Below are positions 14,839-23,285 of a stretch of 64,000 bases of DNA, one piece after another. How positions within the stretch are numbered: the first letter of the stretch is position 1; every line of letters starts with the position of its first letter. Made by a program: the position numbers and the translations under genes. Under the pieces are notes generated by a model, which had not been told where the DNA came from, did not search any database, and saw only the letters and a program-made list of their open reading frames with translations. Origin of the DNA: an uncultured Desulfovibrio sp. (GTDB taxonomy: Bacteria > Desulfobacterota > Desulfovibrionia > Desulfovibrionales > Desulfovibrionaceae). The stretch covers positions 62,001 to 126,000 of the forward strand of contig NZ_CALUWO010000006.1 in assembly GCF_944324505.1 (NCBI RefSeq), read 5' to 3'.

Positions 14839-16928
14839 ACGCAAGTCTTCGTCTGCGCCTGGCGCTGCTGGTCCTGGCTTCCATAGCCCTGTCCGTGGCT
14901 CTGGTGCTCTATCTCACCTGGCAGCGGGTGGGCGATGCCATGGTGGCCATGGAAGAAAAGAATTTTGCCACCCTGCTGCTGGTGGAAGAGGAGCGCCTCA
15001 ATACCGCCTCGCTCACCTACCTTGCCAGCAAGGTACGCAACGTCCTCTTGCGCAAGGGGCAGCTGCGTGACGCCTCGGCGCGTGTGCAGGCTCTGGTGCA
15101 GGCCCTGCACACGCCGGCCGCAGGCAAAAACGCCTCACGGCAGCCGCAGGAGCTGCTGGACCGCATGGATGCCGCCAGTCTGGAACTGGCGGACAGCATC
15201 GACAGCATCCGCATGGAAATTCTGCCCACACGCCGCCTGCTGGCCGGGGAAACGAGCCGCCTGGGCCTGACCGCCGAGCTGCGGGATGCCAAGCAGCGCC
15301 CCATGCGTCAGATATTCGGCCGTCTGCCTGCCTACGGGGACTTTGCGGTGCTGGACCTGCCCCGCCTTGTGGCCACCGCCGGCAAGACAGAACCTGCCCG
15401 GACGGCACCCTACCGGCCTGTTCTGGCCTATTTCCTGCCGTTGGACGACGGCCCCCGGCCGGCCGGCCAGCTGCCGCAGAGCGTGCTGGTCAGCATGATT
15501 CCCCTGGATGATCTGGAAAAGATGGATGCCCAGGCCAGGGAAGCCCTGTTGCAACGCACCCGGGAAAAATTCCGGGACATGCAGCTCTATGACGGGGGCG
15601 CCATTGCCCTGCTGGATGCCGACGGTACCCTGCTGGCCTCCGGCGGCACAGGCACCCTGCCGCCGGGACTGGCCGCGGCCCGCGCCGAAGCCGGCCGCAC
15701 CGGCATGAGCAGGGTCATTCTGCCTTCGGCACAGGGCGAGATGCTCTGCCTGCTGGGCAGTATCCGGACCTTTGACTGGCAGCTGGTCATGGTGGCGCCT
15801 CTTTCGGAAATCACACGGCCTTCCGATACCCTGCTGATGCTGCTGCTCGGCATCTGCCTGCCCATTGTGCTGCTGGCCGCGCTGCTGGCCCTGTACATGC
15901 TGATCCGCACGCTGCGCCCCCTGCAACTGCTGACCCGCAAGACCAGGGAGCTGGCGGAAGTGGACTTTTCCGCCCCGGATGCGCTGGACCGTCTTGAACC
16001 CCTGGTCAGCGAGGGCCTGCCCCTGGACCGCCGCGACGAGCTTGGCCAGCTGGCCCGTGCCTATGCCCGCATGGGCGGCGCCCTGGCCGTCAATATCCGC
16101 CGCCTCATGGAGACCACAGCCACCAAGGAACGCATGGAAGGGGAACTGTCCGCCGCCCGCGAAATCCAGATGGGCATTCTGCCCCCGCCTGACGGCGCGC
16201 CGGAAGTCTGCGGTTTCCGGGCATCGGCCTTTCTGGACCCGGCCAAGGAAGTGGGGGGAGACCTGTATGACTTCTTTACCACCCGTGACGGCCGCCGCGC
16301 CCTGGTGCTGGGCGATGTGTCCGGCAAGGGGGTGCCCGCGGCCCTGTTCATGTCCATGACCGTCACCCTGGTCCGCTACGCGCTGGATTCGGGGCTGGAC
16401 CCGGCGGCGGCCCTGAGCCGGGTTAATGCCATGCTGGAAGCCCACAATCCCGGCAATATGTTTGTTACCCTCTTTCTGGCCCTGTACACGCCGGAAACCG
16501 GCGAACTGTGCTATGCCAACGGCGGGCACTGCCCGCCCTGCATTGTGGACGGGGCATCCGGCAAGCCGCCGCGTGTGCTGGACAAGCTGAGCGGTCCGCT
16601 GGTGGGCGTCATGCCCGACATGACATACACCCTGTTTACGGACAGGCTCGACGAGCACGAAACCTGCCTCATCTTTACCGATGGCGTGACAGAGGCCATG
16701 AACAGCCAGAAGGAACTGTTCGGCGAAGCCCGCCTCATGGACGTGCTGGCCCGGCATCGCAACGCCTCGCCGCGGGAGCTGCTGGCCTGCGTCTTTGCCG
16801 AGATTGTCCGCTTCCGTGGCAGCGAACCCCAGTCCGATGACATTACCATGCTGGCCTTCTGCCGCTCGGGACAGGAGGCGGCCCGTCCTGGCGCCTGCCC
16901 GCCTTCCCAGGAGATTGCCGTATCATGA
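14835..16928 (+). CDS. Membrane sensor with SpoIIE/RsbU-type PP2C phosphatase domain
   Basis: This 697-residue protein has an N-terminal membrane helix (residues about 5-27), a periplasmic sensor of roughly 300 residues, and a second helix (LLMLLLGICLPIVLLAALLA). A HAMP-like linker follows, and then a PP2C/SpoIIE phosphatase domain (about 455-690). Metal-binding motifs are intact: GGDLYDFF, GDVSGKG (Asp494), TDGVTEAMN and SDDITMLA. Such phosphatases normally dephosphorylate STAS anti-anti-sigma proteins. In Bordetella, the PP2C protein BtrU controls T3SS in this way. No STAS or anti-sigma kinase gene is in the window, so its substrate is unknown. ATGA overlaps join it to the activator before it and the sensor-MFS gene after it. 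Confidence 0.85.
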   Translation: MNASLRLRLALLVLASIALSVALVLYLTWQRVGDAMVAMEEKNFATLLLVEEERLNTASLTYLASKVRNVLLRKGQLRDASARVQALVQALHTPAAGKNASRQPQELLDRMDAASLELADSIDSIRMEILPTRRLLAGETSRLGLTAELRDAKQRPMRQIFGRLPAYGDFAVLDLPRLVATAGKTEPARTAPYRPVLAYFLPLDDGPRPAGQLPQSVLVSMIPLDDLEKMDAQAREALLQRTREKFRDMQLYDGGAIALLDADGTLLASGGTGTLPPGLAAARAEAGRTGMSRVILPSAQGEMLCLLGSIRTFDWQLVMVAPLSEITRPSDTLLMLLLGICLPIVLLAALLALYMLIRTLRPLQLLTRKTRELAEVDFSAPDALDRLEPLVSEGLPLDRRDELGQLARAYARMGGALAVNIRRLMETTATKERMEGELSAAREIQMGILPPPDGAPEVCGFRASAFLDPAKEVGGDLYDFFTTRDGRRALVLGDVSGKGVPAALFMSMTVTLVRYALDSGLDPAAALSRVNAMLEAHNPGNMFVTLFLALYTPETGELCYANGGHCPPCIVDGASGKPPRVLDKLSGPLVGVMPDMTYTLFTDRLDEHETCLIFTDGVTEAMNSQKELFGEARLMDVLARHRNASPRELLACVFAEIVRFRGSEPQSDDITMLAFCRSGQEAARPGACPPSQEIAVS

Positions 16929-19252
16929 ACCATTCGTCCCTGCCCCTGGGCCGCATTGTGGCCGGCTGGCTGGCCATTCTGCTTGCCAGCCTGCTGCTCT
17001 ATGACGCCCTGCTCTATTCCTCCCTGCGCAGCGAAACCCGGCACAATGCCGTGGCATCGGCTTCCGTGGCCGCGGCCAGTCTCAAAAGCAGAATGACCAT
17101 GGGCGTCCGCTTCGGGAAAAAGCTGGAAACCTACCGCGGCGTGGACCGCCTGCTGGCCAGTGTGGGACGGGCAGCCGACATGCCCCTGGCCGTGCTGGAC
17201 ACAGAGGGGCGGGTACTGCATCGCTGGGGGGACTTTCCCGCACAGCTGCCCCCGGATGCCCGCTTCCGGCAGCCTGCCGACATGCAGAGCCTGCGGCAGG
17301 ACCAGGGCGAACTGCTGCTCACCACGGTTTTTGACCGCAGCGGCAACGCGGCCGGCCATATCGGCGTCTGGATTGCCGAGGAACGGCTGGACAGGGCACT
17401 GCACGACATCTTCTTCCGGCAGCTGCTGGTCCAGGGCGTGCTGCTCCTTGCCGGCACGCTGCTGCTGTGGCTCTGTCTGCGGGGGCAGCATGCCGGAAGC
17501 ACCCGGCTGCGCAATCTCTGCCTTGGCATTTTTCTGCTGCTCATGCTGGGCAACGGCGCTCTGGCCCTGTACACCACCAGCAGCCAGTATACCCGGGGGC
17601 TGCGGCAGGATGCCGCCCATACGGGCAGCATCCTGACCGAAGACCTCAACCGTCTGCTGCTGGTGGGGGTATCTCTGGACAGCACCTCCCGGCTCAATGC
17701 CTATCTTGCCCGCGTGGCCGGCGCCCATGCCGACAGCATGGTGCTGGAAATTCTCGATCCGCAGGGGACGGTCTATGCCTCAAGCCATGGCGCCCCGCGC
17801 CGCATGCCGGCGGTACTGTCCGACGGCCAGGAATTTTCCCTGCTGGGGCTGACGTCGGGCCTGTCCCTGTCCGGCGAGGCTCCCGTGCAGGGCTGGAAGC
17901 TGCGCGTGTCCCTGGTACGCGAACCCTGGCTGGAACGCCTGGTGAGCACCGGTCTGGACATTCTTACCCTGGTGGTCATTGCCCTTATCTTCATGGTGGA
18001 AATGTTCCTGCTGCTCTCCCGCAGTCTGGAGGCCCGCCTGCACGGCACGCTGCACAGCCATGCCCATCGCAGCGCCCTGTTCCGTCCGCTCATGTTCGTC
18101 TTTGTGCTGGCCATGGACATGACCATTTCCTTCATCCCCCTGCGCATGGCGGAACTCACGCCTGACGGCGCGCTCTCACGGGATGTGCTGCTGGGGCTGC
18201 CCATCTCAGCCGAAATGGGCATGACGGGCCTCAGCGTCCTCATTGCCGGCACCTGGATGAAACGCCGGGGCGCGCGCCCGCCGCTTGTAGCCGGCATCCT
18301 GTGCATGGCGCTGGGCTATCTGGCCTCCATGCTGGCGTGGAATCCCTGGCTGTTCGTCGGTGCCCGCGCCCTGGTGGGCCTGGGCTACGGTCTTTCCCTG
18401 CTCACGGCCCAGGCCTATACGGTACGGGATGGCAGACTGGCGGACATGTTTGCCGGGGTCTATGCCGGTTCCCTGTGCGGCAGCGCACTGGGCGCCATGC
18501 TGGCGGAGCGCCTGGGCTACGGCCCGGTTTTTGCCCTGTCCGCCCTCATTCTGGCCTGTCTGATCGTGGTGCCCTTCCGTCTGCTGCGTCCCTCTGGCGA
18601 ACAGGAACAGACCGCTCCTGATCCCGAACCGTCCCGGCTCTCGCTGGCGCAGCTCCGCCGCCTGCTGTCCGACCGCCGTCTGCTGGCCTTCATCCTGCTG
18701 GCGCTGCTGCCGTCCGCGCTGCTGTGCGTGGGCTTTCTCAACTACTTCCTGCCGGTCTTTCTCAAGCAGGCGCAGGTTTCCCAGTCCAATATCGGGCGCG
18801 TCTACATGCTCAACTGTCTTGTTGTCATCTACAGCGGCCCGCTGTTTGCCGGTCTGGTGTCCCGAAGCCGGCACAAGGACAGGCTGCTGTTCTGGGCCGG
18901 CGCCCTTTCCGCCCTGTCCGTGGCCTGCTTCACGCTGCTGCCGCCGCTGCCGGCCTCTGTCTGCGGGTCCGTCCTGCTGGGACTGGCCACCGGGCTGAAT
19001 ATTCCTGCCCAGAGCGAATTTCTGCTGGAGCTGGAAATCGCCCGGGCCATCGGCGTGGATCAGACCATGAGCCTGCTGGATGCCCTGCAACGGGTGGGGC
19101 AGGTCATCGGCCCGGTCTGTGTGGGCGGCGTGCTCACTGTCATGAGCGTGGACAGTGCCGCCCGCTGGGCCGGCCTGAGCCTGCTGGGCATTTCGCTGCT
19201 CTTTCTGCTGCTGGCCCGCCCGTCCGTGCGGCATGACGCGGGGCAGGCATGA
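16925..19252 (+). CDS. Fusion of two periplasmic sensor regions to an MFS transporter domain
   Basis: This 775-residue protein has an unusual architecture. A first membrane helix (VAGWLAILLASLLLYDALLY) is followed by an extracytoplasmic Cache-like sensor region (about 30-165), and a helix pair (LLVQGVLLLAGTLLLWLCLR; LCLGIFLLLMLGNGALALYT). A second sensor-like region follows (about 225-340), then a helix near 350 and some twelve MFS-type helices (about 385-770) with a central cytoplasmic loop near residue 555. MFS-like signatures include GARALVGLGYGLSLLTAQAY. Transport with attached ligand sensing, or use of the MFS part as a receptor, are both possible. It overlaps its neighbours by four bases on both sides, which implies obligate co-expression with the phosphatase and the next gene. 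Confidence 0.75.
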   Translation: MNHSSLPLGRIVAGWLAILLASLLLYDALLYSSLRSETRHNAVASASVAAASLKSRMTMGVRFGKKLETYRGVDRLLASVGRAADMPLAVLDTEGRVLHRWGDFPAQLPPDARFRQPADMQSLRQDQGELLLTTVFDRSGNAAGHIGVWIAEERLDRALHDIFFRQLLVQGVLLLAGTLLLWLCLRGQHAGSTRLRNLCLGIFLLLMLGNGALALYTTSSQYTRGLRQDAAHTGSILTEDLNRLLLVGVSLDSTSRLNAYLARVAGAHADSMVLEILDPQGTVYASSHGAPRRMPAVLSDGQEFSLLGLTSGLSLSGEAPVQGWKLRVSLVREPWLERLVSTGLDILTLVVIALIFMVEMFLLLSRSLEARLHGTLHSHAHRSALFRPLMFVFVLAMDMTISFIPLRMAELTPDGALSRDVLLGLPISAEMGMTGLSVLIAGTWMKRRGARPPLVAGILCMALGYLASMLAWNPWLFVGARALVGLGYGLSLLTAQAYTVRDGRLADMFAGVYAGSLCGSALGAMLAERLGYGPVFALSALILACLIVVPFRLLRPSGEQEQTAPDPEPSRLSLAQLRRLLSDRRLLAFILLALLPSALLCVGFLNYFLPVFLKQAQVSQSNIGRVYMLNCLVVIYSGPLFAGLVSRSRHKDRLLFWAGALSALSVACFTLLPPLPASVCGSVLLGLATGLNIPAQSEFLLELEIARAIGVDQTMSLLDALQRVGQVIGPVCVGGVLTVMSVDSAARWAGLSLLGISLLFLLLARPSVRHDAGQA

Positions 19253-20757
19253 GTACGGCCCGTCAATGGCTGCGCAGCCTGCTGCCGGATGCCCTGCGGC
19301 ATTTCGAGCAGGCGGCTTCCCTTTCCCTGGCCGACTACGCAGCGGGATTGACCGCGCCTGCGGGTCTGCCCCGCCCGCCCCAGGACGGCAATGATCTGCT
19401 GGACCTGGCCGTGGACGCCTGCCGGCAGCTGTATGCGCCCTCCGTGGCTCTGGCGCTGCGCAGGGAGCTGGAGGAAAATTTTCATGCCCTGACGGCCAAT
19501 CACCACGGCGTGGACTTTCACCCGGAATTCTTTCAGGGCAATCTGCTCTTTGCCATGAGCTGCCGCCATGCCGTGCCCCTGTTCAGCTGTGGCGTGGTAC
19601 CCGGCAATAATGTGGCCTATCCGCGCGGCATGCTGCTGGGCAAAGGCAGCTGCCGGCAGTCCGCGGCCCAGTTTGTGCGCCTGCCCCTGCTGCCGGGACG
19701 CTACCGGCATACCCTGGTGAGCGTCCAGCCGCCCTTTACGGCAGACACGGTGCGCGCGGCCCTTGCCGCCCTGTCCCGCCAGCTGGACCCGGCGACCCAT
19801 GCTGCCCTGTCCCGCCTGGTACAGCGCACCTATCTTCAGCCTGCGGTACTGCACCAGCGCAGCTTCCGCCAGCAGGCCAGCGTGGCAAACAGCCTGCTCT
19901 GGCAGGAGGTGCTGCACAGGGACTGCCACATTCCTCCGCTGGTGGCACTGGACATGCAGTACCTCTGCGGACGCCTGATCATGGCCGATCTGCGTCAGCC
20001 GCACACGCTGGTAAGCCGTCTTCTTCTCCAGCCGGAACTGGCGGCCGCCGTCTGGCAGGAACTGAACGGGCAGCGGGCCTGCTGGTCCGCCGAGGCACAA
20101 CAGCTGCGCCGGGGCACCTTTCTTTTCTGGGGTGTGGATGCCGGGGGGCGGGCGCTGGCGCTTGCCCCTGCCGAAGATTTCCGGGAACTGGTCGCCACGG
20201 GCAATCCCGCCTGGCGTCTGGCCCTTGCGCCTGAGGCCATTGCCGCGGCGTTGCAGGAGCAACGTCTGCTGCCGTCTCTTTTTCTCTATTTTGTGACAGT
20301 GGCGGCGGCCCGTGGCCTGCGCTGCGCGGGAGGGATTTTTCAGACCTCCTACCTGCCCCGCATGCTGGGGGGACTTGTCACTTCCCTGCGCCGCTGCGGC
20401 GAAACGAGCCTGGCCCACCGCCTTGCCGCCGCTTTTGCTCCCTGCCCGGCCTGCACGGGACTGCTCCCCCTGCGCCTGCCCTGCCCGGATGCGCCTGAGG
20501 AACCGGACGACACCATGGGCCGGGGAGCCGGCGCGGCCGATGTCTGGCTGGCCGGCGGCCTGTCTGCCCGGCTGTGGGAGACCATGCGCCGGACGCGAGT
20601 GGAACAGGCCCTGGCCGTTTCCCTGCCCTATCACTATGCCGATCTGGCCGGCAGCGAGGCACGGCCGGAACTGTATGCGGAACTGCGGCAAGCAGCCCGG
20701 TCCGCCGGTCCGCTGCCTGTTCTTGCTGCCACCGAAACGGAGACTGCCCATGCCTGA
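19249..20757 (+). CDS. Unrecognised 502-residue protein of the T3SS accessory module
   Basis: I do not recognise this family. The protein looks globular and cytoplasmic, with no signal peptide or clear membrane helix. Notable segments are ALTANHHGVDFHPEFFQGNL, FSCGVVPGNNVAYPRGMLLG and CPACTGLLPLRLPCPD, which contains a CxxC. The His/Asp/Asn-rich block near residues 80-125 could be an active site. It overlaps the sensor-MFS gene by ATGA and the racemase-like gene by eight bases, so it is translationally tied to both. An enzyme acting on the same small molecule as the racemase-like protein is a reasonable guess only. Confidence 0.6.
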   Translation: MSTARQWLRSLLPDALRHFEQAASLSLADYAAGLTAPAGLPRPPQDGNDLLDLAVDACRQLYAPSVALALRRELEENFHALTANHHGVDFHPEFFQGNLLFAMSCRHAVPLFSCGVVPGNNVAYPRGMLLGKGSCRQSAAQFVRLPLLPGRYRHTLVSVQPPFTADTVRAALAALSRQLDPATHAALSRLVQRTYLQPAVLHQRSFRQQASVANSLLWQEVLHRDCHIPPLVALDMQYLCGRLIMADLRQPHTLVSRLLLQPELAAAVWQELNGQRACWSAEAQQLRRGTFLFWGVDAGGRALALAPAEDFRELVATGNPAWRLALAPEAIAAALQEQRLLPSLFLYFVTVAAARGLRCAGGIFQTSYLPRMLGGLVTSLRRCGETSLAHRLAAAFAPCPACTGLLPLRLPCPDAPEEPDDTMGRGAGAADVWLAGGLSARLWETMRRTRVEQALAVSLPYHYADLAGSEARPELYAELRQAARSAGPLPVLAATETETAHA

Positions 20758-21916
20758 GCTGCTCATGAACATGGATGCCCTGGTGCATAACCTGCACTGT
20801 ATCAACCAGCTGGAACAGACCTGGGGATTTTCCTTTCTGCCGGTGCTGAAAATGGTGGCCTCACATCCGGCTGTGGTTTCCTGCCTGCGGCAGCACGGCT
20901 ATACCCGCTACGGGGTTGCTGACCTGACGGAGCAATGCTGCCTTGGCGAAAAAAAGCCGGCACGGGACGAGCGGGTGCTCATCAACCTGCCTGCGCCCGG
21001 CAAGGCCGACGAGGTGGTACGCCATTTTGCCCGCAGTCCCTTTTCCTGCGAGGAAACCTTCCGTGCGCTGGATGTTGCCGCCCGTCAGGCCGGCCTGTGC
21101 CATGAGGCGCTGCTCATGGTGGACCTGGGCGACATGCGCGAGGGCGTTCCCCTGTCCGCAGCGCCGGCCCTGCTGCGCCGGGTGGCCGCGGCATCACGCC
21201 GGGCAGGCAGTGCTCCCGGCGCCCACGTGGCAGGGCTGGGGGTCAATATGGGCTGTCTCTACGGCGCCTGCCCGGATGCCCTGAACATGCGCCAGCTGGA
21301 AGAGCTGGCAGCCCAAGCCGAAAGTCTGCTGGGGCATGCCCTGCACCGGGTCAGCCTGGGCGGCAGCATCTTCTGGAACTGGTTTGCCCGGCAGGAGACG
21401 TACAGACCCACCCTGCCGCCGGGCTGTGTGCTGGAATTCCGCATGGGCGATCCCCTGCTTCTCGGCCACGACATCTACCGGGAATGTCCCCTGCTGGGAG
21501 CAGACTTCCGGCAGGATATCTTCAGCCTGAGCGCCACGGTGCTTGAAGTGATAGAGCGGGATATCCGCCCGCCGCGCCTCTGCGTGCGCAACGGACGCGG
21601 CCTTGTGGTCTCCTGCCATCATCGCGGCAGGCGCCTGCGTGCCCTGGTGGACTGCGGCAGCCTGCATACCGACGTTTCCGGCCTGTCCCTGGACCTGCCC
21701 GGCGGCAGCGTAGTGGACTACAGCGGCAATTATACCATTCTTGACCTGACCGACTGCCCGCACATTCCGGCGGTGGGACAGGCGCTGCACTTCACCCCCT
21801 CCTACTGGGCCGTTGCGCGCGCCTGCCGCACGCCGCAGGTCCCCATCCGCCTCATCAGCGACCGGCACGAACCAGTTCCCCTTTCCCGCTTCCAGCCGGA
21901 TGCCGGGCACGCCTAA
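20750..21916 (+). CDS. Alanine-racemase-like PLP protein (YhfX-type)
   Basis: This 388-residue fold-type III PLP protein resembles the N-terminal barrel of alanine racemase. The PLP lysine is probably Lys34 in LPVLKMVASHPAVVS. Downstream features include YGVADLTEQCCLG, LLMVDLGDMREG and LGVNMGCLYG, then a C-terminal beta domain (DCGSLHTDVSGLSLDLPGGS). The pattern is closer to the YhfX/amino-acid racemase branch than to biosynthetic Alr. The start ATG 20750 lies inside the end of the previous gene, behind ACGGAGA. Its substrate is unknown. Its presence in a T3SS operon with a sensor and a binding protein suggests that a D-amino acid or related compound is made or sensed. Confidence 0.75.
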   Translation: MPELLMNMDALVHNLHCINQLEQTWGFSFLPVLKMVASHPAVVSCLRQHGYTRYGVADLTEQCCLGEKKPARDERVLINLPAPGKADEVVRHFARSPFSCEETFRALDVAARQAGLCHEALLMVDLGDMREGVPLSAAPALLRRVAAASRRAGSAPGAHVAGLGVNMGCLYGACPDALNMRQLEELAAQAESLLGHALHRVSLGGSIFWNWFARQETYRPTLPPGCVLEFRMGDPLLLGHDIYRECPLLGADFRQDIFSLSATVLEVIERDIRPPRLCVRNGRGLVVSCHHRGRRLRALVDCGSLHTDVSGLSLDLPGGSVVDYSGNYTILDLTDCPHIPAVGQALHFTPSYWAVARACRTPQVPIRLISDRHEPVPLSRFQPDAGHA

Positions 21917-21946
21917 CCGGCATCCGTTTTTTCAGGAGATTCTCTC

Positions 21947-23101
21947 ATGACGAGCCTTTTTCCCGTTCTGCGAATCCTGGCCCTGGCCCTGCCGCTCTGT
22001 CTCTACGCCCTTTGCGCCGCTGCCCGCCCGGCTGCCACACCGGCAGCGACGGATAACGAACGGGTCTGGCGGGTCATTTATGTGGAAGGCGGCCCCTTTT
22101 CCGATTATCAGCGCATCTTTCACGGTCTGGCCCTGGGTCTGCAACAGCGCGGCCTCATCGAAAACGGGCACGTGCCCATTCCGTCCGACAGCGAAGACGC
22201 CCAGAGCATGTGGAACTGGATGGCTGCCCACGCCGGGGGCAAACGTCTGGTCTTTCTGCCAGACGGCTTCTATTCCGCCGGCTGGGATGCCGGCCGCCGC
22301 AAGACCATACAGCGGGAAATCCTGCAACGCATCACGACCCGGGGGGATGTGGACCTGATTCTGGCCTTCGGTACCTGGGCCGGGCAGGACTGTGCCGCCC
22401 TGGACATTCAGGTGCCGGTGGTGGTGTCGTCCGTAACCAATGCCGTGGCGGCCGGCATCATTCCCTCCATCAGCGATTCCGGACGAGACAATCTGGTTGC
22501 GCCCATTGAACCGGACCGTTTCAAGCGGCAGGTGCTGCTGTTCCATGACATCTTCGGCTTCAAAAAACTGGGCATCGCCTATGAGGACACCCCGTCGGGG
22601 CGCAGCAGCATTGCGCTCAACGAAATCGAGGACGCGGCACAGGAACTGGGCATTACCCTGCTGCGCTGCACGGATACCTTTGACGTACAGGAGGCGTCCC
22701 TGGCCTCGGACCGGCTGGAAGCCTGCCACAGGAATCTGGTGGAACAGGGGGCCGACGCCGTCTACCTGACCTATAATGTGGGCCTCCAGGCCAGTGCCAT
22801 GCGCCGTGTGCTGCAACCTCTGGCCGATGCCCACATTCCCACCTTCTCCCAGCTCGGCGTGCCGGATGTGATACACGGGGCCCTGCTCAGCGTGGCCCAG
22901 TCCAACGCCGATGAAGAAGGCAAGTTCAGCGCCGAACTGGTGGATGCCATCATCCATGGCGCCCTGCCGCGGGACCTTTCGCCCATTTTCGAAAGCCCCG
23001 TGAGCATGGCCCTCAATCTGTTCATGGCGACGCTCATCGGCTGGAACCCGCCCCTGGAAGTGCTGGCCGCCGTGGATGAATTCTATCAGGACATGAAGTA
23101 G
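21947..23101 (+). CDS. Periplasmic ABC-type substrate-binding protein (ABC_sub_bind family)
   Basis: This 384-residue protein has a clear signal peptide (MTSLFPVLRILALALPLCLY, then cleavage after ALCAAARPA). It has the fold pattern of the TrpX/YtrF-type ABC substrate-binding family: VWRVIYVEGGPFSDYQRIFH, LILAFGTWAGQD, VVSSVTNAVAAGI, FKKLGIAYEDTPSGRSS and ADAVYLTYNVGLQ. ATG 21947 has AGGAGA. No permease or ATPase gene is adjacent, so it may act as a signal-binding protein for the sensor-MFS protein or phosphatase rather than as part of a transporter. It ends the plus-strand operon, 103 bases before the next sigma-54-like promoter. Confidence 0.8.
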   Translation: MTSLFPVLRILALALPLCLYALCAAARPAATPAATDNERVWRVIYVEGGPFSDYQRIFHGLALGLQQRGLIENGHVPIPSDSEDAQSMWNWMAAHAGGKRLVFLPDGFYSAGWDAGRRKTIQREILQRITTRGDVDLILAFGTWAGQDCAALDIQVPVVVSSVTNAVAAGIIPSISDSGRDNLVAPIEPDRFKRQVLLFHDIFGFKKLGIAYEDTPSGRSSIALNEIEDAAQELGITLLRCTDTFDVQEASLASDRLEACHRNLVEQGADAVYLTYNVGLQASAMRRVLQPLADAHIPTFSQLGVPDVIHGALLSVAQSNADEEGKFSAELVDAIIHGALPRDLSPIFESPVSMALNLFMATLIGWNPPLEVLAAVDEFYQDMK

Positions 23102-23203
23102 GCCTGCCCTCCCGGCAGGGACGGGAACCGCTCCGGCAGCGCAGGCCGCCTGTGCCATGCGCAGCCGGGAAGCGCCCTGCGTGGCTCCCCCTGCCGCACG
23201 GGC

Positions 23204-23219
23204 TGGCATACCGTATGCA
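23204..23219 (+). promoter_or_regulatory. Sigma-54 (-24/-12) promoter of the HD-domain effector gene
   Basis: TGGCATACCGTATGCA has GG-N10-GC spacing and a good match at both boxes. A start near 23230 gives a leader of about 55 bases before the ATG at 23286. Confidence 0.7.
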
Positions 23220-23233
23220 AACGATGTAGCATA

Positions 23234-23246
23234 CGTCTGTCAGACG
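23234..23246. promoter_or_regulatory. 13-bp palindrome at the predicted effector transcription start
   Basis: CGTCTGTCAGACG is a perfect palindrome around a central T, a few bases downstream of the predicted start. It could be an operator or a short RNA hairpin; it also could be chance. Confidence 0.35.
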
Positions 23247-23285
23247 GCAGACGCTTTCCCCGTTATTCAACGCAAGGAGTCATCC

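Noticed and set aside
9194..14844. Minus-strand open frames of 844 and 1,091 codons
   Set aside because: They are antisense shadows of sctV-sctU and the activator. Composition is dominated by His, Gln and Gly, and no known domain is visible.
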